From positions 51,858 to 115,857 of the forward strand of contig NZ_BDBZ01000046.1 in the NCBI RefSeq assembly GCF_001613245.1: a stretch of DNA of 64,000 nucleotides, given 5' to 3'. Source of the DNA: Nocardia speluncae NBRC 108251 (GTDB taxonomy: Bacteria > Actinomycetota > Actinomycetes > Mycobacteriales > Mycobacteriaceae). The notes under the pieces were generated by a model. The model was given only the letters and a program-made list of their open reading frames with translations, was not told the DNA's origin and made no database searches. This document shows positions 42,137-51,033 of this stretch, in pieces. Position numbers and translations under genes: made by a program. The first letter of the stretch is position 1; each line of letters opens with the position of its first letter.

Positions 42137-43606
42137 ATGTCGGATGTGCGTGTTCACCCCGAGCGGCTCGCCGCGGTCACCGAATGGGATTACGAGGCCG
42201 ATGTGGTGGTGGTGGGCTACGGAGTGGCGGGTGCCGGCGCGGCGATCGAGGCCGCTCGCGCGGGGGCCGATGTACTCGTGCTCGAACGGACCGGGGGCTG
42301 GGGCGGCGCGGCGGCGCTCTCGGGTGGATTCATCTATCTCGGCGGCGGCACCGCGTTACAGCAGGCGCTCGGTTTCGACGATACGCCCGAGAACATGGAA
42401 CGCTTCCTGATGGCCGCGCTCGGTCCGGGCGCCGACGAGGTCAAGATCCGCGATTACTGCCAGGGCAGTGTGGAACATTTCGATTGGCTCGTTGCGCAAG
42501 GTGTTCCGTTCAAAGAAGAATTCTGGGGCGAACCCGGTTGGGAACCGCCGGCCGATCAGGGCCTGATGTTCTCCGGCGGGGAGAACGCCGCACCGTACAA
42601 CACCCTCGCTACTCCGGCGCCGCGTGGCCACCTCCCGCAGATGGCGGATAAACACACCGGCGAGAAGGGCGGCGGGTTCATGCTGATGAAACCGCTCACC
42701 GACACCGCGGCGGCCTTGGGTATCCGCGCCGAATACGATGTGCGGCTACAGCGCCTGATCGTCGACGACTCCGGCCGAGTCACCGGAGTGGTGGCCAAAC
42801 GCTACGGCAAACCCGTGTATGTACGCGCACGCCGGGGCGTCGTGCTGGCAACCGGTAGCTTCGCCTACAACCAGCAGATGGTCGAGGCATACACCCCGTT
42901 GCTGATCAACCGGCCAGCGGCTGCCATCGAGGAACACGACGGTATCGGCATCCTGGTGGCACAGGCTCTGGGCGCCCAGCTGGCGCATATGGATGCCATC
43001 GAGGTCGCGATCTTCGCCGACCCGCAGTTGATGGCGCGCGGAATACTCGTCAATGGGCGCGGCCAGCGCTATATTCCCGAGGATTCCTACCCCAGCCATA
43101 TCGGGCAGTCGACCCTGATCCGCCAGGCCAACGAGGCGTTCCTGATCATCGATGAATCCGCTCTGGAGGAGGCGAACAACAGCGTCTCGAGCAGCGCGGC
43201 GATGCGCAGCGTGCCACCCACCTGGGTCGCGGAATCGGTCGAAGAACTGGAATCGGATATCGGTTTCCCCGCCGGGGTCCTACAGGCCACCGTCGAGGTC
43301 TACAACAGGCACGCGAAGGACGGCGCGGACCCGCTGCTGGGTAAGAAAACCCAGTGGGTGAAACCGATCGGCGCACCGCTGGCGGCCTACGATCTGCGCA
43401 ACCGCACAGGCGGTTTCACCCTCGGCGGCCTGCGCACCGATCTCGACTCCCGGGTCGTGCATGTCTCCGGTGACCCGATTCCCGGCCTGTTCGCCGCGGG
43501 CCGCTGCACCTCGGGAATCAGCGCGGGCGGCTACGTGAGCGGCGCGTCCTTGGGCGACGGCAGCTTTTACGGTCGCCGCGCCGGCCGGACCGCCGCCGGA
43601 TCCTGA
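42137..43606 (+). CDS. FAD-binding dehydrogenase (fumarate-reductase/KstD-like)
   Basis: The 489-residue protein has an N-terminal FAD motif VVVVGYGVAGAGAAIEAARAGA (about 23-44), GGAAALSGGFIYLGGGTA and a C-terminal GLFAAGRCTSGISAGGYVSG that closes the FAD site. This is the FAD_binding_2 architecture of fumarate reductases and 3-ketosteroid delta-1-dehydrogenases, and of the mycobacterial Rv0785-like proteins. It probably introduces or reduces a ring double bond. AGGAG precedes the ATG by a few bases. It follows the SnoaL-like gene and precedes a convergent esterase. Confidence 0.9.
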   Translation: MSDVRVHPERLAAVTEWDYEADVVVVGYGVAGAGAAIEAARAGADVLVLERTGGWGGAAALSGGFIYLGGGTALQQALGFDDTPENMERFLMAALGPGADEVKIRDYCQGSVEHFDWLVAQGVPFKEEFWGEPGWEPPADQGLMFSGGENAAPYNTLATPAPRGHLPQMADKHTGEKGGGFMLMKPLTDTAAALGIRAEYDVRLQRLIVDDSGRVTGVVAKRYGKPVYVRARRGVVLATGSFAYNQQMVEAYTPLLINRPAAAIEEHDGIGILVAQALGAQLAHMDAIEVAIFADPQLMARGILVNGRGQRYIPEDSYPSHIGQSTLIRQANEAFLIIDESALEEANNSVSSSAAMRSVPPTWVAESVEELESDIGFPAGVLQATVEVYNRHAKDGADPLLGKKTQWVKPIGAPLAAYDLRNRTGGFTLGGLRTDLDSRVVHVSGDPIPGLFAAGRCTSGISAGGYVSGASLGDGSFYGRRAGRTAAGS

Positions 43607-43675
43607 CCCCTTCACCGACGAGGTGGTGCTCACTCGAGGCGGGGCCGGTCGCCGGGTCGAGAGGGCTGGAGCCGA

Positions 43676-44647
43676 TCAGCCGAAGGGGAGCGGGTGGGCG
43701 AACTTGGCGCGCAACAGACCGCCGATTTCGGCTACCGCGAGCGTCGCGCGGGCCGAATTCTGCGGTCGCATGAGAAAACCGTGCAGTACGCCGGGGTACC
43801 TGGTGACGGTGGTCTGGACCCGCGCGTCCCGCAGTCGGCGGGCGTATCGCTCGCCCCAATCCCGGATCGGGTCGCCCTCGGCGGTCACCACGATCGCCTG
43901 AGGGAGACCGGTCAGGTCCTCGGCGTAGGCCGGAAACCGATAGCAGTCGTCGGGCCCGGTGGCGCTGGTGTCCACGAGTTCGTGCAGATAGGTGATGTCC
44001 TCGCGGAGCAGCATCGGAGCGTCGGGCATGGCGATGATCGACGGTGCGCCCATATCGCGGTCCAGTCCGGGGTAGAGCAGAACCTGACCGAACAGGGCGG
44101 GGCCGGTACGGTCCCTGGCCAGCAGCGCGACGCCGGCGGCGAGACCGCCGCCCGCGCTGTCACCGAGTACGACCAGGCGGCCGGGATCGATGCGCAGCGA
44201 TTCCGCGTTGGCCGCGACCCATGCAGTGGCCGTATACGATTCCTCGACCTGTGTCGGTGCTCCCCATTCCGGAGCAAGCCGATAGTCGACACCGATCACC
44301 GTCGCACCGGCCGCGGCCGCGATCTGCCGGGCCAGCGGTTCGAACGAGGCATTGGAGCCCATCGCCAGACCACCGCCGTGCAGATGGACCACGGCCGGGG
44401 CCGCGGTGTCGTTGGTGGGCCGGTATATGCGGAGTGGGATGTGCCCGTAGGGCCCGGGGACGGTGAGATCCTCGATGTCGGTCATGAGCGGCATATCGGC
44501 CGGGGGCTTCATCGCCTCGACGCCGGCACGGACCTGTTCGATGCCTCGGGAACGCATGGAAGGTACTGCCCCCATGGCGTTGATACGGGCTTCGACATCG
44601 GGATCGAGTGGGGGAACGGGCACGGGCGTCTCCTCGGCGAATATCAA
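43676..44647 (-). CDS. HSL-family alpha/beta hydrolase (esterase)
   Basis: The 323-residue enzyme has the hormone-sensitive-lipase oxyanion motif HGGG (90-93) and the nucleophile GDSAGG (Ser164). The acid lies in VVTAEGDPIRDWGERYA and the histidine in GVLHGFLMRP. It hydrolyses short or medium acyl esters, perhaps a lactone or ester in the pathway. It converges on the KstD-like gene with 69 bases between and is divergent from the MFS gene across a CRP-like palindrome. No signal peptide is visible. Confidence 0.9.
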   Translation of the reverse strand: MIFAEETPVPVPPLDPDVEARINAMGAVPSMRSRGIEQVRAGVEAMKPPADMPLMTDIEDLTVPGPYGHIPLRIYRPTNDTAAPAVVHLHGGGLAMGSNASFEPLARQIAAAAGATVIGVDYRLAPEWGAPTQVEESYTATAWVAANAESLRIDPGRLVVLGDSAGGGLAAGVALLARDRTGPALFGQVLLYPGLDRDMGAPSIIAMPDAPMLLREDITYLHELVDTSATGPDDCYRFPAYAEDLTGLPQAIVVTAEGDPIRDWGERYARRLRDARVQTTVTRYPGVLHGFLMRPQNSARATLAVAEIGGLLRAKFAHPLPFG

Positions 44648-44999
44648 GGGTTAGGAGCCCAATAGGACCGCATCACATCGTTGTCCGGCTGCCGCTGTTC
44701 CGTCAGATGGGAGGCCGGTCAGGTCCCGCTCACCGGAAATACGGCAGTCGACATTTCGGACACGCCTTATCGTCCGTTGTGCCAGCCGTTCGTGACCTGG
44801 GTCACGAACAACCGCCCATCGGTCCGCTACCTGCTGTCGATGCCCGGCGCTGGCGCAGTTTCCGCGGTGCCGTAGGACCGCGGGGTTCTGCTGTCGAATC
44901 CCTCGACTGCGTCGCGGAATGTCGTATCCACGAGCGCTGAGCGGGGGGCGGCACGGCGACCGGAACCCCGGGCCCCATCTCGTCTCAGGAGGACGTTCG
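44648..44999. promoter_or_regulatory. Divergent control region with CRP-like palindrome
   Basis: The 352-base gap holds promoters for the esterase and MFS genes. The main visible element is the palindrome at 44788-44809. No gene is convincing. Confidence 0.55.
44788..44809. promoter_or_regulatory. CRP/GlxR-like operator (GTGA-N6-TCAC)
   Basis: Perfect 10-base arms GTTCGTGACC (44788-44797) and GGTCACGAAC (44800-44809) flank a TG. The core GTGA-N6-TCAC is the consensus half-site arrangement of CRP-family regulators (Rv3676, GlxR). It lies midway between the divergent esterase and MFS genes. A TetR-type site cannot be excluded. Confidence 0.65.
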
Positions 45000-46493
45000 A
45001 TGTCCGATCCCACATCCCGGCTCACCACCGGAAGCCCCGACGACCCGCCGAGGTTCAGATCCCCGGCGCTGATCATCACGGCGCTGATCCTCGCCGAATG
45101 CGTGAGTGCTTTCGAAGCCGGAACGATCTTCATCGCGTTGCCGCGGTTCAGCGAAATCTTCGGAGCACCGGCCTCCACGACGGGCTGGGCGGTGACCGCC
45201 TACATGCTTGTGGCGGCGGCGACGGCCCTGGTCGGCGGTCGTCTCGGCGATATGTACGGCCGCAAAAAGGTCCTCATCGCCGTCATGCTGGTTTCGGTGC
45301 TCGGTTCGGTGATCAGTGTCTTCGGTGACTCGATGGCCGCGATCATCGTCGGCCGGGGCGTGCAGGGAGTCTCGGGCGCGATTCTGCCGCTCTGCTACGG
45401 CCTCGCTCGCGAAGCCCTGCCCGCCCAGAAGGTGTCGATCGCCGTGGGGTTCATCAGCGGCGCGGCTCTGCTGGCCGGTTCAGGAGGCTCCCTGATCGCC
45501 GGAGTCCTGCTCGACGTCGCCGACTGGCATATGATCTTCGTTCTCGCCGCGGTCCTGGCTGTCGTGGCATCCGCCGTGGCGGCGGTTGTGCTGCCGGGGA
45601 CGCATACCCGGTCCGAACTGCCCCGGTTCGACTATGTGGGCGCGATTCTGATGACGCCCGGCCTGATCGCACTGCTGTACGGCATCACACAGGGCCCGGC
45701 GTGGGGGTGGACCAGTCCCGCCGTCATCGGGCTGATCGTGGCCGGGCTCGCCATTCTGGCGGTATGGACTTTCTGGGAACTGGGGCGCAGCGAGCCGCTG
45801 GTCGATTTCCGGGCACTGGCGAACAAGCGTATGACGCTCAACTTGATCGCGTTGTCGGTGCTCGCACTCGGCCCCGTCGGTGCTGTGCAGATCGTGACCC
45901 CGATGATCCTGCAGTCGCCGGCCTCGTTGCCGGTCGGGCTCGGAATGTCGGCAACGGTCACCGGCCTGGTGGCCGGTATCGCGGCGCTTTTCGGTTTCGC
46001 CTCGTCGCCGGTGGCGGGTGCGGTCGCCGGCCGGTGGGGTGGCCGGACGGCCTTTCTCATCGGGGCTGCGCTGTTCGCCGTCGCGAACATCATGATCTTC
46101 GTGGGCCATAAATCGCTGTTCGTGATGATGGGGGTTTTCGCGGTTGCGGCCGTCGCTACCGCCTTCGCCTTCACCGGCTACCCGAAGATCGTGATCGAAT
46201 CTGTTCCCGACAACGTCACCAGTGTCACGACGGGCATTCTGAGCACTGCCCGGCAGGCATTCTCGGCGATCGGTGTGGCCATCGTATCGGTCATGCTTTC
46301 GATGTGGACGGTGCCCGGCACCACAGCCCCCGCATTGTCGTCGTTCAACGTGGCGGTGGGATGGTTCGTCCTGTGCTCGCTGATCGTGGCCGCCATCTGC
46401 CTGTTCATCGGCAGGCCGCAGCCGGAGACGAAACCGGCCGACGGTCTGCCGACCGGCGACGAGGGTAGCGAGACCTCGGCGGCATACGCCTGA
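45000..46493 (+). CDS. MFS transporter, DHA2-like multidrug/solute exporter
   Basis: The 497-residue membrane protein starts after a short polar leader and has about 14 hydrophobic segments (for example LIITALILAECVSAFEAG and FVLAAVLAVVASAVAAV). The loop 2-3 motif GGRLGDMYGRKKVLI identifies the major facilitator superfamily, and 14 segments point to the DHA2 drug:H+ family. The ATG at 45000 follows AGGAGG. It is probably an exporter of a pathway intermediate or toxic substrate; direction is inferred only from the subfamily. It is divergent from an esterase across the CRP-like site. Confidence 0.9.
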   Translation: MSDPTSRLTTGSPDDPPRFRSPALIITALILAECVSAFEAGTIFIALPRFSEIFGAPASTTGWAVTAYMLVAAATALVGGRLGDMYGRKKVLIAVMLVSVLGSVISVFGDSMAAIIVGRGVQGVSGAILPLCYGLAREALPAQKVSIAVGFISGAALLAGSGGSLIAGVLLDVADWHMIFVLAAVLAVVASAVAAVVLPGTHTRSELPRFDYVGAILMTPGLIALLYGITQGPAWGWTSPAVIGLIVAGLAILAVWTFWELGRSEPLVDFRALANKRMTLNLIALSVLALGPVGAVQIVTPMILQSPASLPVGLGMSATVTGLVAGIAALFGFASSPVAGAVAGRWGGRTAFLIGAALFAVANIMIFVGHKSLFVMMGVFAVAAVATAFAFTGYPKIVIESVPDNVTSVTTGILSTARQAFSAIGVAIVSVMLSMWTVPGTTAPALSSFNVAVGWFVLCSLIVAAICLFIGRPQPETKPADGLPTGDEGSETSAAYA

Positions 46494-46706
46494 CGGACTG
46501 TGGGACCGGCGCCGTTACGGGGCTTGCCTCGCAACGGCGCCGAAGCCGGATCGCGCCGGGCCGGAGGGCCGGTGTCCGGGCGTTACCCAGGCAGTGCCGG
46601 ACGTCGAGCCGGGGTGTGCCGCGCGCGACCTCGGCCGTCCGCCGAACCTCCCGTTCATCGGGATCGGCGGCCTCGCGTTCTCGCGGCGTCCCCTTACGAT
46701 CCGATC

Positions 46707-47183
46707 GTGACTTCTTCGTCCGATACCGACCACATCCCGGCGAAATCCGACCGCGACGCCGTCGCCGATACGGTGAACCGATACACCTACGCCCTCGATG
46801 ATCGCGATTGGGCCCTCCTCGACGAGGTGTTCGCACCGGATGCCGTGGTCCGTTACGGCGCTGCCGAGGCGCCCGCGGTCCGTGGCCGGGCGGCGACCGT
46901 GGCGATGATCCGGTCCTTTCTGGATCGGTGCGGCCCCTCCCAGCATCTGCTCGGCAACCACATCATCGAAATCGACGGCGATACCGCGTCCTCGATCTGC
47001 AAAGCCCGGGTCCTGCACATCGGCGCCGGGGACAACGCGAACCTCACCTACGAATGCGTGGGTGTGTATCGCGACCGGCTGAGCCGGTCGCCGCAGGGGT
47101 GGCGGATCGTGGAACGAACGTTCGTGATCGATATCGAGTTGGGGGACCGCCATGCGGTCCTCGGCGGTGGCTCCGCCGGGTAG
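46707..47183 (+). CDS. SnoaL-like/NTF2-fold protein
   Basis: The 158-residue protein has the SnoaL signature: YTYALDDRDWALLDEVFAPDAVVRYG (about 22-47), a mid-cone SQHLLGNHIIEIDGD and GWRIVERTFVIDI. Such proteins can be dehydratases, isomerases or stabilising partners. The GTG at 46707 has only a weak ribosome site; it starts 214 bases after the MFS gene and is followed 50 bases later by a VOC protein. Its role is presumably in the same pathway. Confidence 0.82.
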   Translation: MTSSSDTDHIPAKSDRDAVADTVNRYTYALDDRDWALLDEVFAPDAVVRYGAAEAPAVRGRAATVAMIRSFLDRCGPSQHLLGNHIIEIDGDTASSICKARVLHIGAGDNANLTYECVGVYRDRLSRSPQGWRIVERTFVIDIELGDRHAVLGGGSAG

Positions 47184-47233
47184 CCGAATCGTCGCGGTGT
47201 GGTGGTACCCACCGCGGAATGAAAGGAACACAT

Positions 47234-47623
47234 ATGCCTGGTCCGCGCTTTGCCTTCACGAAACTCCTGGTGAACGATCTCCCGGCCCAATTCGACTTCT
47301 ATTCCAAGGTTTTCGGCCGAGTGGAACGGACCCGCTACGAGTTCGACGATCGTCGCGATCCGCTCGCCGAGATCATCATGACCTCTCCGGACGGGACCGA
47401 GCAGTCACTGGTGCTGTTGCACTACAAGAACCGGCCCGCGCCGGCCCCGGGTTCGGCGGTGATCGGTTTCGAGGTGCACGGTCTCGACGACATCGTGCGG
47501 CGGGCCGAGCAGGCCGGCGCCACCGTCACCGAACCGCCCACCACGATGACGGAGATCGGTATCCGGGTCGCTTTCGTCGCGGATCCGGAAGGGCATGTGC
47601 TGGAACTGTTCGAACGGTTGTGA
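47234..47623 (+). CDS. VOC-superfamily protein
   Basis: The 129-residue protein has a single VOC module pair: FAFTKLLVNDLPAQFDFYSKVFG and GSAVIGFEVHGLDDIVRRA, ending VAFVADPEGHVLELFERL. The metal-binding His/Glu positions are only partly obvious, so it may be non-enzymatic or bind a ligand. AAAGGAA precedes the ATG. It lies between the SnoaL-like gene and the unknown protein gene, 42 bases from the latter, so they are probably co-transcribed. Confidence 0.82.
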   Translation: MPGPRFAFTKLLVNDLPAQFDFYSKVFGRVERTRYEFDDRRDPLAEIIMTSPDGTEQSLVLLHYKNRPAPAPGSAVIGFEVHGLDDIVRRAEQAGATVTEPPTTMTEIGIRVAFVADPEGHVLELFERL

Positions 47624-47665
47624 CCGGTAGTCGGGCGCATCCGGATCAAAGGAAGAAGGAACATC

Positions 47666-48718
47666 ATGACCGCCACCCTCTCGGCGTCCGGCAGGCATCC
47701 GCTCATCCCTGTCGCCCCGCCCAGTGTCGTTGCCGACCTGTACTCGAGCGCCGAGACCGCCGCCTTGTTCGGAGTGATCGCCGATCACGGTCCCTGGCCG
47801 CTGGTGCTGGCGCACCATTTCGCGTCGACCGAGGAGTATCTGGCCGTATCCGGTGGGGCGGACCGGAAACCGGATGCGAAGCTCGCGGACTTCGCCGCGC
47901 CGGTGTTCCGCGGCTACCTGGCCAAGGAAGGTGTGGCTTTCTACGATGAGATCCGCGATATCTATCTGAGCCGGACGCTGCTCGAACACGCCAAGAGTGT
48001 GCACGGTGCCCGTTACGGTATGGCCCATCACATGCTGTTCAACATGGCGGTCCCGTCGCGCAGCTTCGACGCGGGCCATTTCGACAGCGGTAACTGGCGG
48101 GGGATGAGTTCGGTGGACACCCCGATCTGGTTGCTCAGCGTGATGGCGAAATCGGGTCTGTTCGATGCGTGGGAGGTGAAGACCTCGCAGGTGATCACCT
48201 ACTTCTACGATTCCGATCTCGACGGCGGATTCACCTACTGGCCCGACGGTCCCGATCGCGCACCGCAGCGGCTGGCCGCGCCGTTCTGGAATACCGCCGT
48301 ACTGTCGGACAACTCGAAGATGTACCACCGGCGCGAAGGCAACGGCCCGCGGGACAGCCGCGATATGCCGGAGCTGGAAATGCATACGCGGCTGCACGGT
48401 GCGGGCGGTCAGTGGGTGGTACGAAACGGTGATACGGAAATCGGCCGGTACACCGACGGTGACGTCCGGACCCTGTTCCACTATACGGCGCTCGTCTTCG
48501 ACGACCGGCACGATGCAGACCGCTATCTCGACCACACCGACGATCTGACCGCCGACAAGGTTTTCGATATCCTCGGCGACGATTTGACGCGCCGCGGTAT
48601 CGAATTCGATTTCCCGGCGGACCCGATGACCGATCGCGATTTCATCGCGCTGCTCACCGCCACCTACGCCATGGCGCCCGCCGAGTACCCGGCGGCAGCC
48701 CCGCTCGATATCCACTGA
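47666..48718 (+). CDS. Unknown protein with a possible non-haem iron triad
   Basis: I do not recognise the family of this 350-residue protein. An HxD pair occurs at His138-Asp140 in DAGHFDSGNWRG, and a second histidine at His221 is followed by arginines (YHRREGNG). The order HxD ... H ... R with about 80 residues between resembles the jelly-roll 2-oxoglutarate/Fe(II) dioxygenases; this is inference. Other features are ITYFYDSDLDGGFTYW and acidic C-terminal stretches. AAGGAAG precedes the ATG. It is the last gene before a hairpin terminator, after SnoaL and VOC genes, in a block with P450 genes. An oxygenase role is plausible but unproven. Confidence 0.75.
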   Translation: MTATLSASGRHPLIPVAPPSVVADLYSSAETAALFGVIADHGPWPLVLAHHFASTEEYLAVSGGADRKPDAKLADFAAPVFRGYLAKEGVAFYDEIRDIYLSRTLLEHAKSVHGARYGMAHHMLFNMAVPSRSFDAGHFDSGNWRGMSSVDTPIWLLSVMAKSGLFDAWEVKTSQVITYFYDSDLDGGFTYWPDGPDRAPQRLAAPFWNTAVLSDNSKMYHRREGNGPRDSRDMPELEMHTRLHGAGGQWVVRNGDTEIGRYTDGDVRTLFHYTALVFDDRHDADRYLDHTDDLTADKVFDILGDDLTRRGIEFDFPADPMTDRDFIALLTATYAMAPAEYPAAAPLDIH

Positions 48719-48719
48719 G

Positions 48720-48747
48720 CACTGTCCGGCGGGCTGCCCGGACGGTG
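48720..48747 (+). terminator. Hairpin terminator after the unknown-protein gene
   Basis: CACTGTCCGG (48720-48729) pairs with CCGGACGGTG (48738-48747), one T-G position, around an 8-base loop. It starts 2 bases after the stop at 48718. Confidence 0.7.
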
Positions 48748-49111
48748 TGGTGAGGGGCCACGGAAGCCACTGGGTGCGAAGCACCGACTGTCCGGGTGAT
48801 TGATTGATGCCGGTGGCGCGGAGCCGGCCGGTCGATGTGGGCCGATGCGGTCCGGATGACAGTTCCCCGCCCGGCCGAACGTTTTTGCCGGGTCCGCGTC
48901 CGGCCCACCGCGGTGGACAGTGAGCACAGCACGATCGGGTAGCGGCTCCCGCTGAATGGGAGGCCGGCGTTCGGCCCGCCTACCGGGCCCTATCGTCCTC
49001 ACATACCAGTTCTTGTGACCCACTTCATGCCGGAATTATCGCTGCGCACAACGGTTTTCGCTGCGCGAGGAGCCGGCGAGAACGTTCACTGTTCCCCGGA
49101 AGGCCCGCACT
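48748..49111. other. Promoter region of the gluconolactonase-P450 operon
   Basis: No gene is visible in these 364 bases. They end with GGAAGG shortly before the ATG at 49112. The preceding terminator implies that a new promoter starts here. I see no palindromic operator. Confidence 0.4.
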
Positions 49112-50059
49112 ATGACCACACCCGTCGAAACCGTCGCAGCTGCCGTCACCGCCGCCGGTGCCACGACCATCGAGGCACGCCGGATTTCGAGTGGATACTC
49201 CTGGCCGGAGTGCCCGAGGTGGCAGGAGGGCACCTTCTGGTTCTCCGATATGTACACCGGAACCCTCAAGACGCTCGATGCCGACGGCAACGCCACTGTC
49301 GTCGTCGATGCGAACGCCCGCGCCGCGGGCACCGATGTCCCGATCGTGCTGGGTGGGTTCGGCCGGCTGCCCGACGGCCGCCTGATCGTGGTGTCCATGC
49401 ACGAGAAACTGGTGCTGGTGCACGGTGGCGGTGCCCCTGACGACCTGTCGGTGTACGCCGATATCTCCCGGTACTGTTCGGCGTCCGCCAACGATATGGT
49501 GGTCGACGCCGATGGCCGTGCCTACATCACCCAACTCGGTTTCGATATCTTCGAGAACGAGGAGCCGAAGACGTCGCCGCTGATCGTGGTCGAGCCGGAC
49601 GGCACGGTCGGAACTCCGGCGAAGGTCGGTCCGCTCAACTGCGCCAACGGTATTGCCATCAGCGCCGACGGCAGCAAGATCTACACCGCTGAGGTCATGG
49701 CCTTCAAGATCACCGTGATGGATCGTGCGGCCGACGGCGCGCTGTCGAATCCGCGTGACTTCGCTACCTGCCCGTTCATGCCCGATGGCATCGGCCTGGA
49801 CGCGGACGGCGGGGTCTGGGCCGCGATGCCGGGCGGCGGCTATGTCGTGCGCTTCACCGAGCAGGGAATGACCGACGCGATTCCGGTGCCGTTGGAGAAC
49901 GGTGTCGCCTCGGCGTGCCTGCTGGGCGGACCGGACCGCGACCGGCTCTACCTGACTGTGGGGCATGAGGTCTACGACTTCGAGAAGTCGGCCCGAGAGG
50001 GCCTGGGCAGTATCTGGGTCGCCGATGTGCCGCATCGCGGCGGCGATACCCGTCCCTGA
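49112..50059 (+). CDS. SMP-30/gluconolactonase-like beta-propeller
   Basis: The 315-residue protein has the SMP-30 layout: GYSWPECPRWQEGTFWFSDM (metal-site Glu near 33), GGFGRLPDGRLIVVSM, NCANGIAISADGSKIYTAE and FMPDGIGLDADGGVWAAMPG. Asn and Asp in the NGIA and PDGIGLD loops are expected divalent-metal ligands, so lactone hydrolysis is plausible. It is the first gene of the operon with an SDR (36 bases later), the P450 and its redox partners. Probable role: hydrolysis of a lactone made by oxidation, as in Baeyer-Villiger-type or ring-opening steps; inference only. Confidence 0.88.
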   Translation: MTTPVETVAAAVTAAGATTIEARRISSGYSWPECPRWQEGTFWFSDMYTGTLKTLDADGNATVVVDANARAAGTDVPIVLGGFGRLPDGRLIVVSMHEKLVLVHGGGAPDDLSVYADISRYCSASANDMVVDADGRAYITQLGFDIFENEEPKTSPLIVVEPDGTVGTPAKVGPLNCANGIAISADGSKIYTAEVMAFKITVMDRAADGALSNPRDFATCPFMPDGIGLDADGGVWAAMPGGGYVVRFTEQGMTDAIPVPLENGVASACLLGGPDRDRLYLTVGHEVYDFEKSAREGLGSIWVADVPHRGGDTRP

Positions 50060-50095
50060 TCCGATCAGGCCAGCTCGAGAGTCGAGGAAAAACAC

Positions 50096-51001
50096 ATGGC
50101 AACACTGGATTTCAGCGATCGCGTGGTAATCGTGACCGGCGCGGGCCGGGGGATCGGGCGGGCGAACGCACTGCTGCTCGCCGCGCGCGGCGCCGCTGTG
50201 GTGGTGGGCGACCTGGGCGCCCGCACCGACGGTTCGGGCGTGGACGGTGACGACCCGGCGGCGGCGGTGGTCGCCGAGATCACCGCGGCCGGGGGCAAGG
50301 CCGTTGCCTGTCACGCCGATATCGCTACCGAAACGGGCGCGCGTGCACTGGTCGATACCGCGCTCTCGTCCTTCGGCAAGATTTCCGCCGTCGTGAACAA
50401 CGCCGGAATCGTGCGCACCGCGCCCTTCCGTGAGGTGCCGGACGAGGAGTATCAGCGCCATCTCGACGTGCACTATTTCGGTGCATTGCGGCTGTGCCGG
50501 GCGGCGTGGCCCCATATGCTCGAGACCGACGCCCCGCGTGTAGTCAACACCCTCTCGGCGGCGATGCTGGGCAACCCTGGGATGGCACACTACGGCGGTT
50601 CCAAGGGTGCGCTCTTCGGCCTGACCCGCAACCTGGCGGTCGAGGGCCTGGAAACAGGTATCAAGGTCAATGCCGTCGCGCCCGGCGCCGGTACCCGGAT
50701 GGCCGAAGCCTCGGCCGACTCGCTGTCACCGGAAGTCATGGAGTACATGCGGACGGCGCTGCTGCCCGAGCACGTCGCCCCGGTTGTGGCCTATCTGGTG
50801 CATCCCTCCTGCGAGGTCACCGGAGAGGTGTTCAACGTGGCGGGCGGAATTGTGAACCGGCTGGCCCTGGTCAACACCGTGGGCATCCACGATCCCGGTC
50901 TCACCGTGGAAACCGTGGCCGAGCAGTTCGGCACGATCATGGCGATCACCCCGCAAGCCGTCCCGCAACTCGTCGCGCCCGCGCAGCTGCCGGCCTCCTG
51001 A
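50096..51001 (+). CDS. Short-chain dehydrogenase (MFE-2-like)
   Basis: The 301-residue SDR starts with VIVTGAGRGIGRANALLLAA (about 11-30), an inserted loop GSGVDGDDPAAAVVAEI typical of hydroxyacyl-CoA dehydrogenase-type (MFE-2) SDRs, and NNAGIVRTAPF. The catalytic motif is HYGGSKGALFG, with Tyr-x3-Lys. Family members oxidise 3-hydroxyacyl-CoA or steroid alcohols. The C-terminus has an extra 40-residue tail ending QLVAPAQLPAS. AGGAAA precedes the ATG. The P450 gene starts 32 bases after the stop. Confidence 0.9.
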   Translation: MATLDFSDRVVIVTGAGRGIGRANALLLAARGAAVVVGDLGARTDGSGVDGDDPAAAVVAEITAAGGKAVACHADIATETGARALVDTALSSFGKISAVVNNAGIVRTAPFREVPDEEYQRHLDVHYFGALRLCRAAWPHMLETDAPRVVNTLSAAMLGNPGMAHYGGSKGALFGLTRNLAVEGLETGIKVNAVAPGAGTRMAEASADSLSPEVMEYMRTALLPEHVAPVVAYLVHPSCEVTGEVFNVAGGIVNRLALVNTVGIHDPGLTVETVAEQFGTIMAITPQAVPQLVAPAQLPAS

Positions 51002-51033
51002 ACCACATCCCACAGCCACACTGGAGTGATCCG

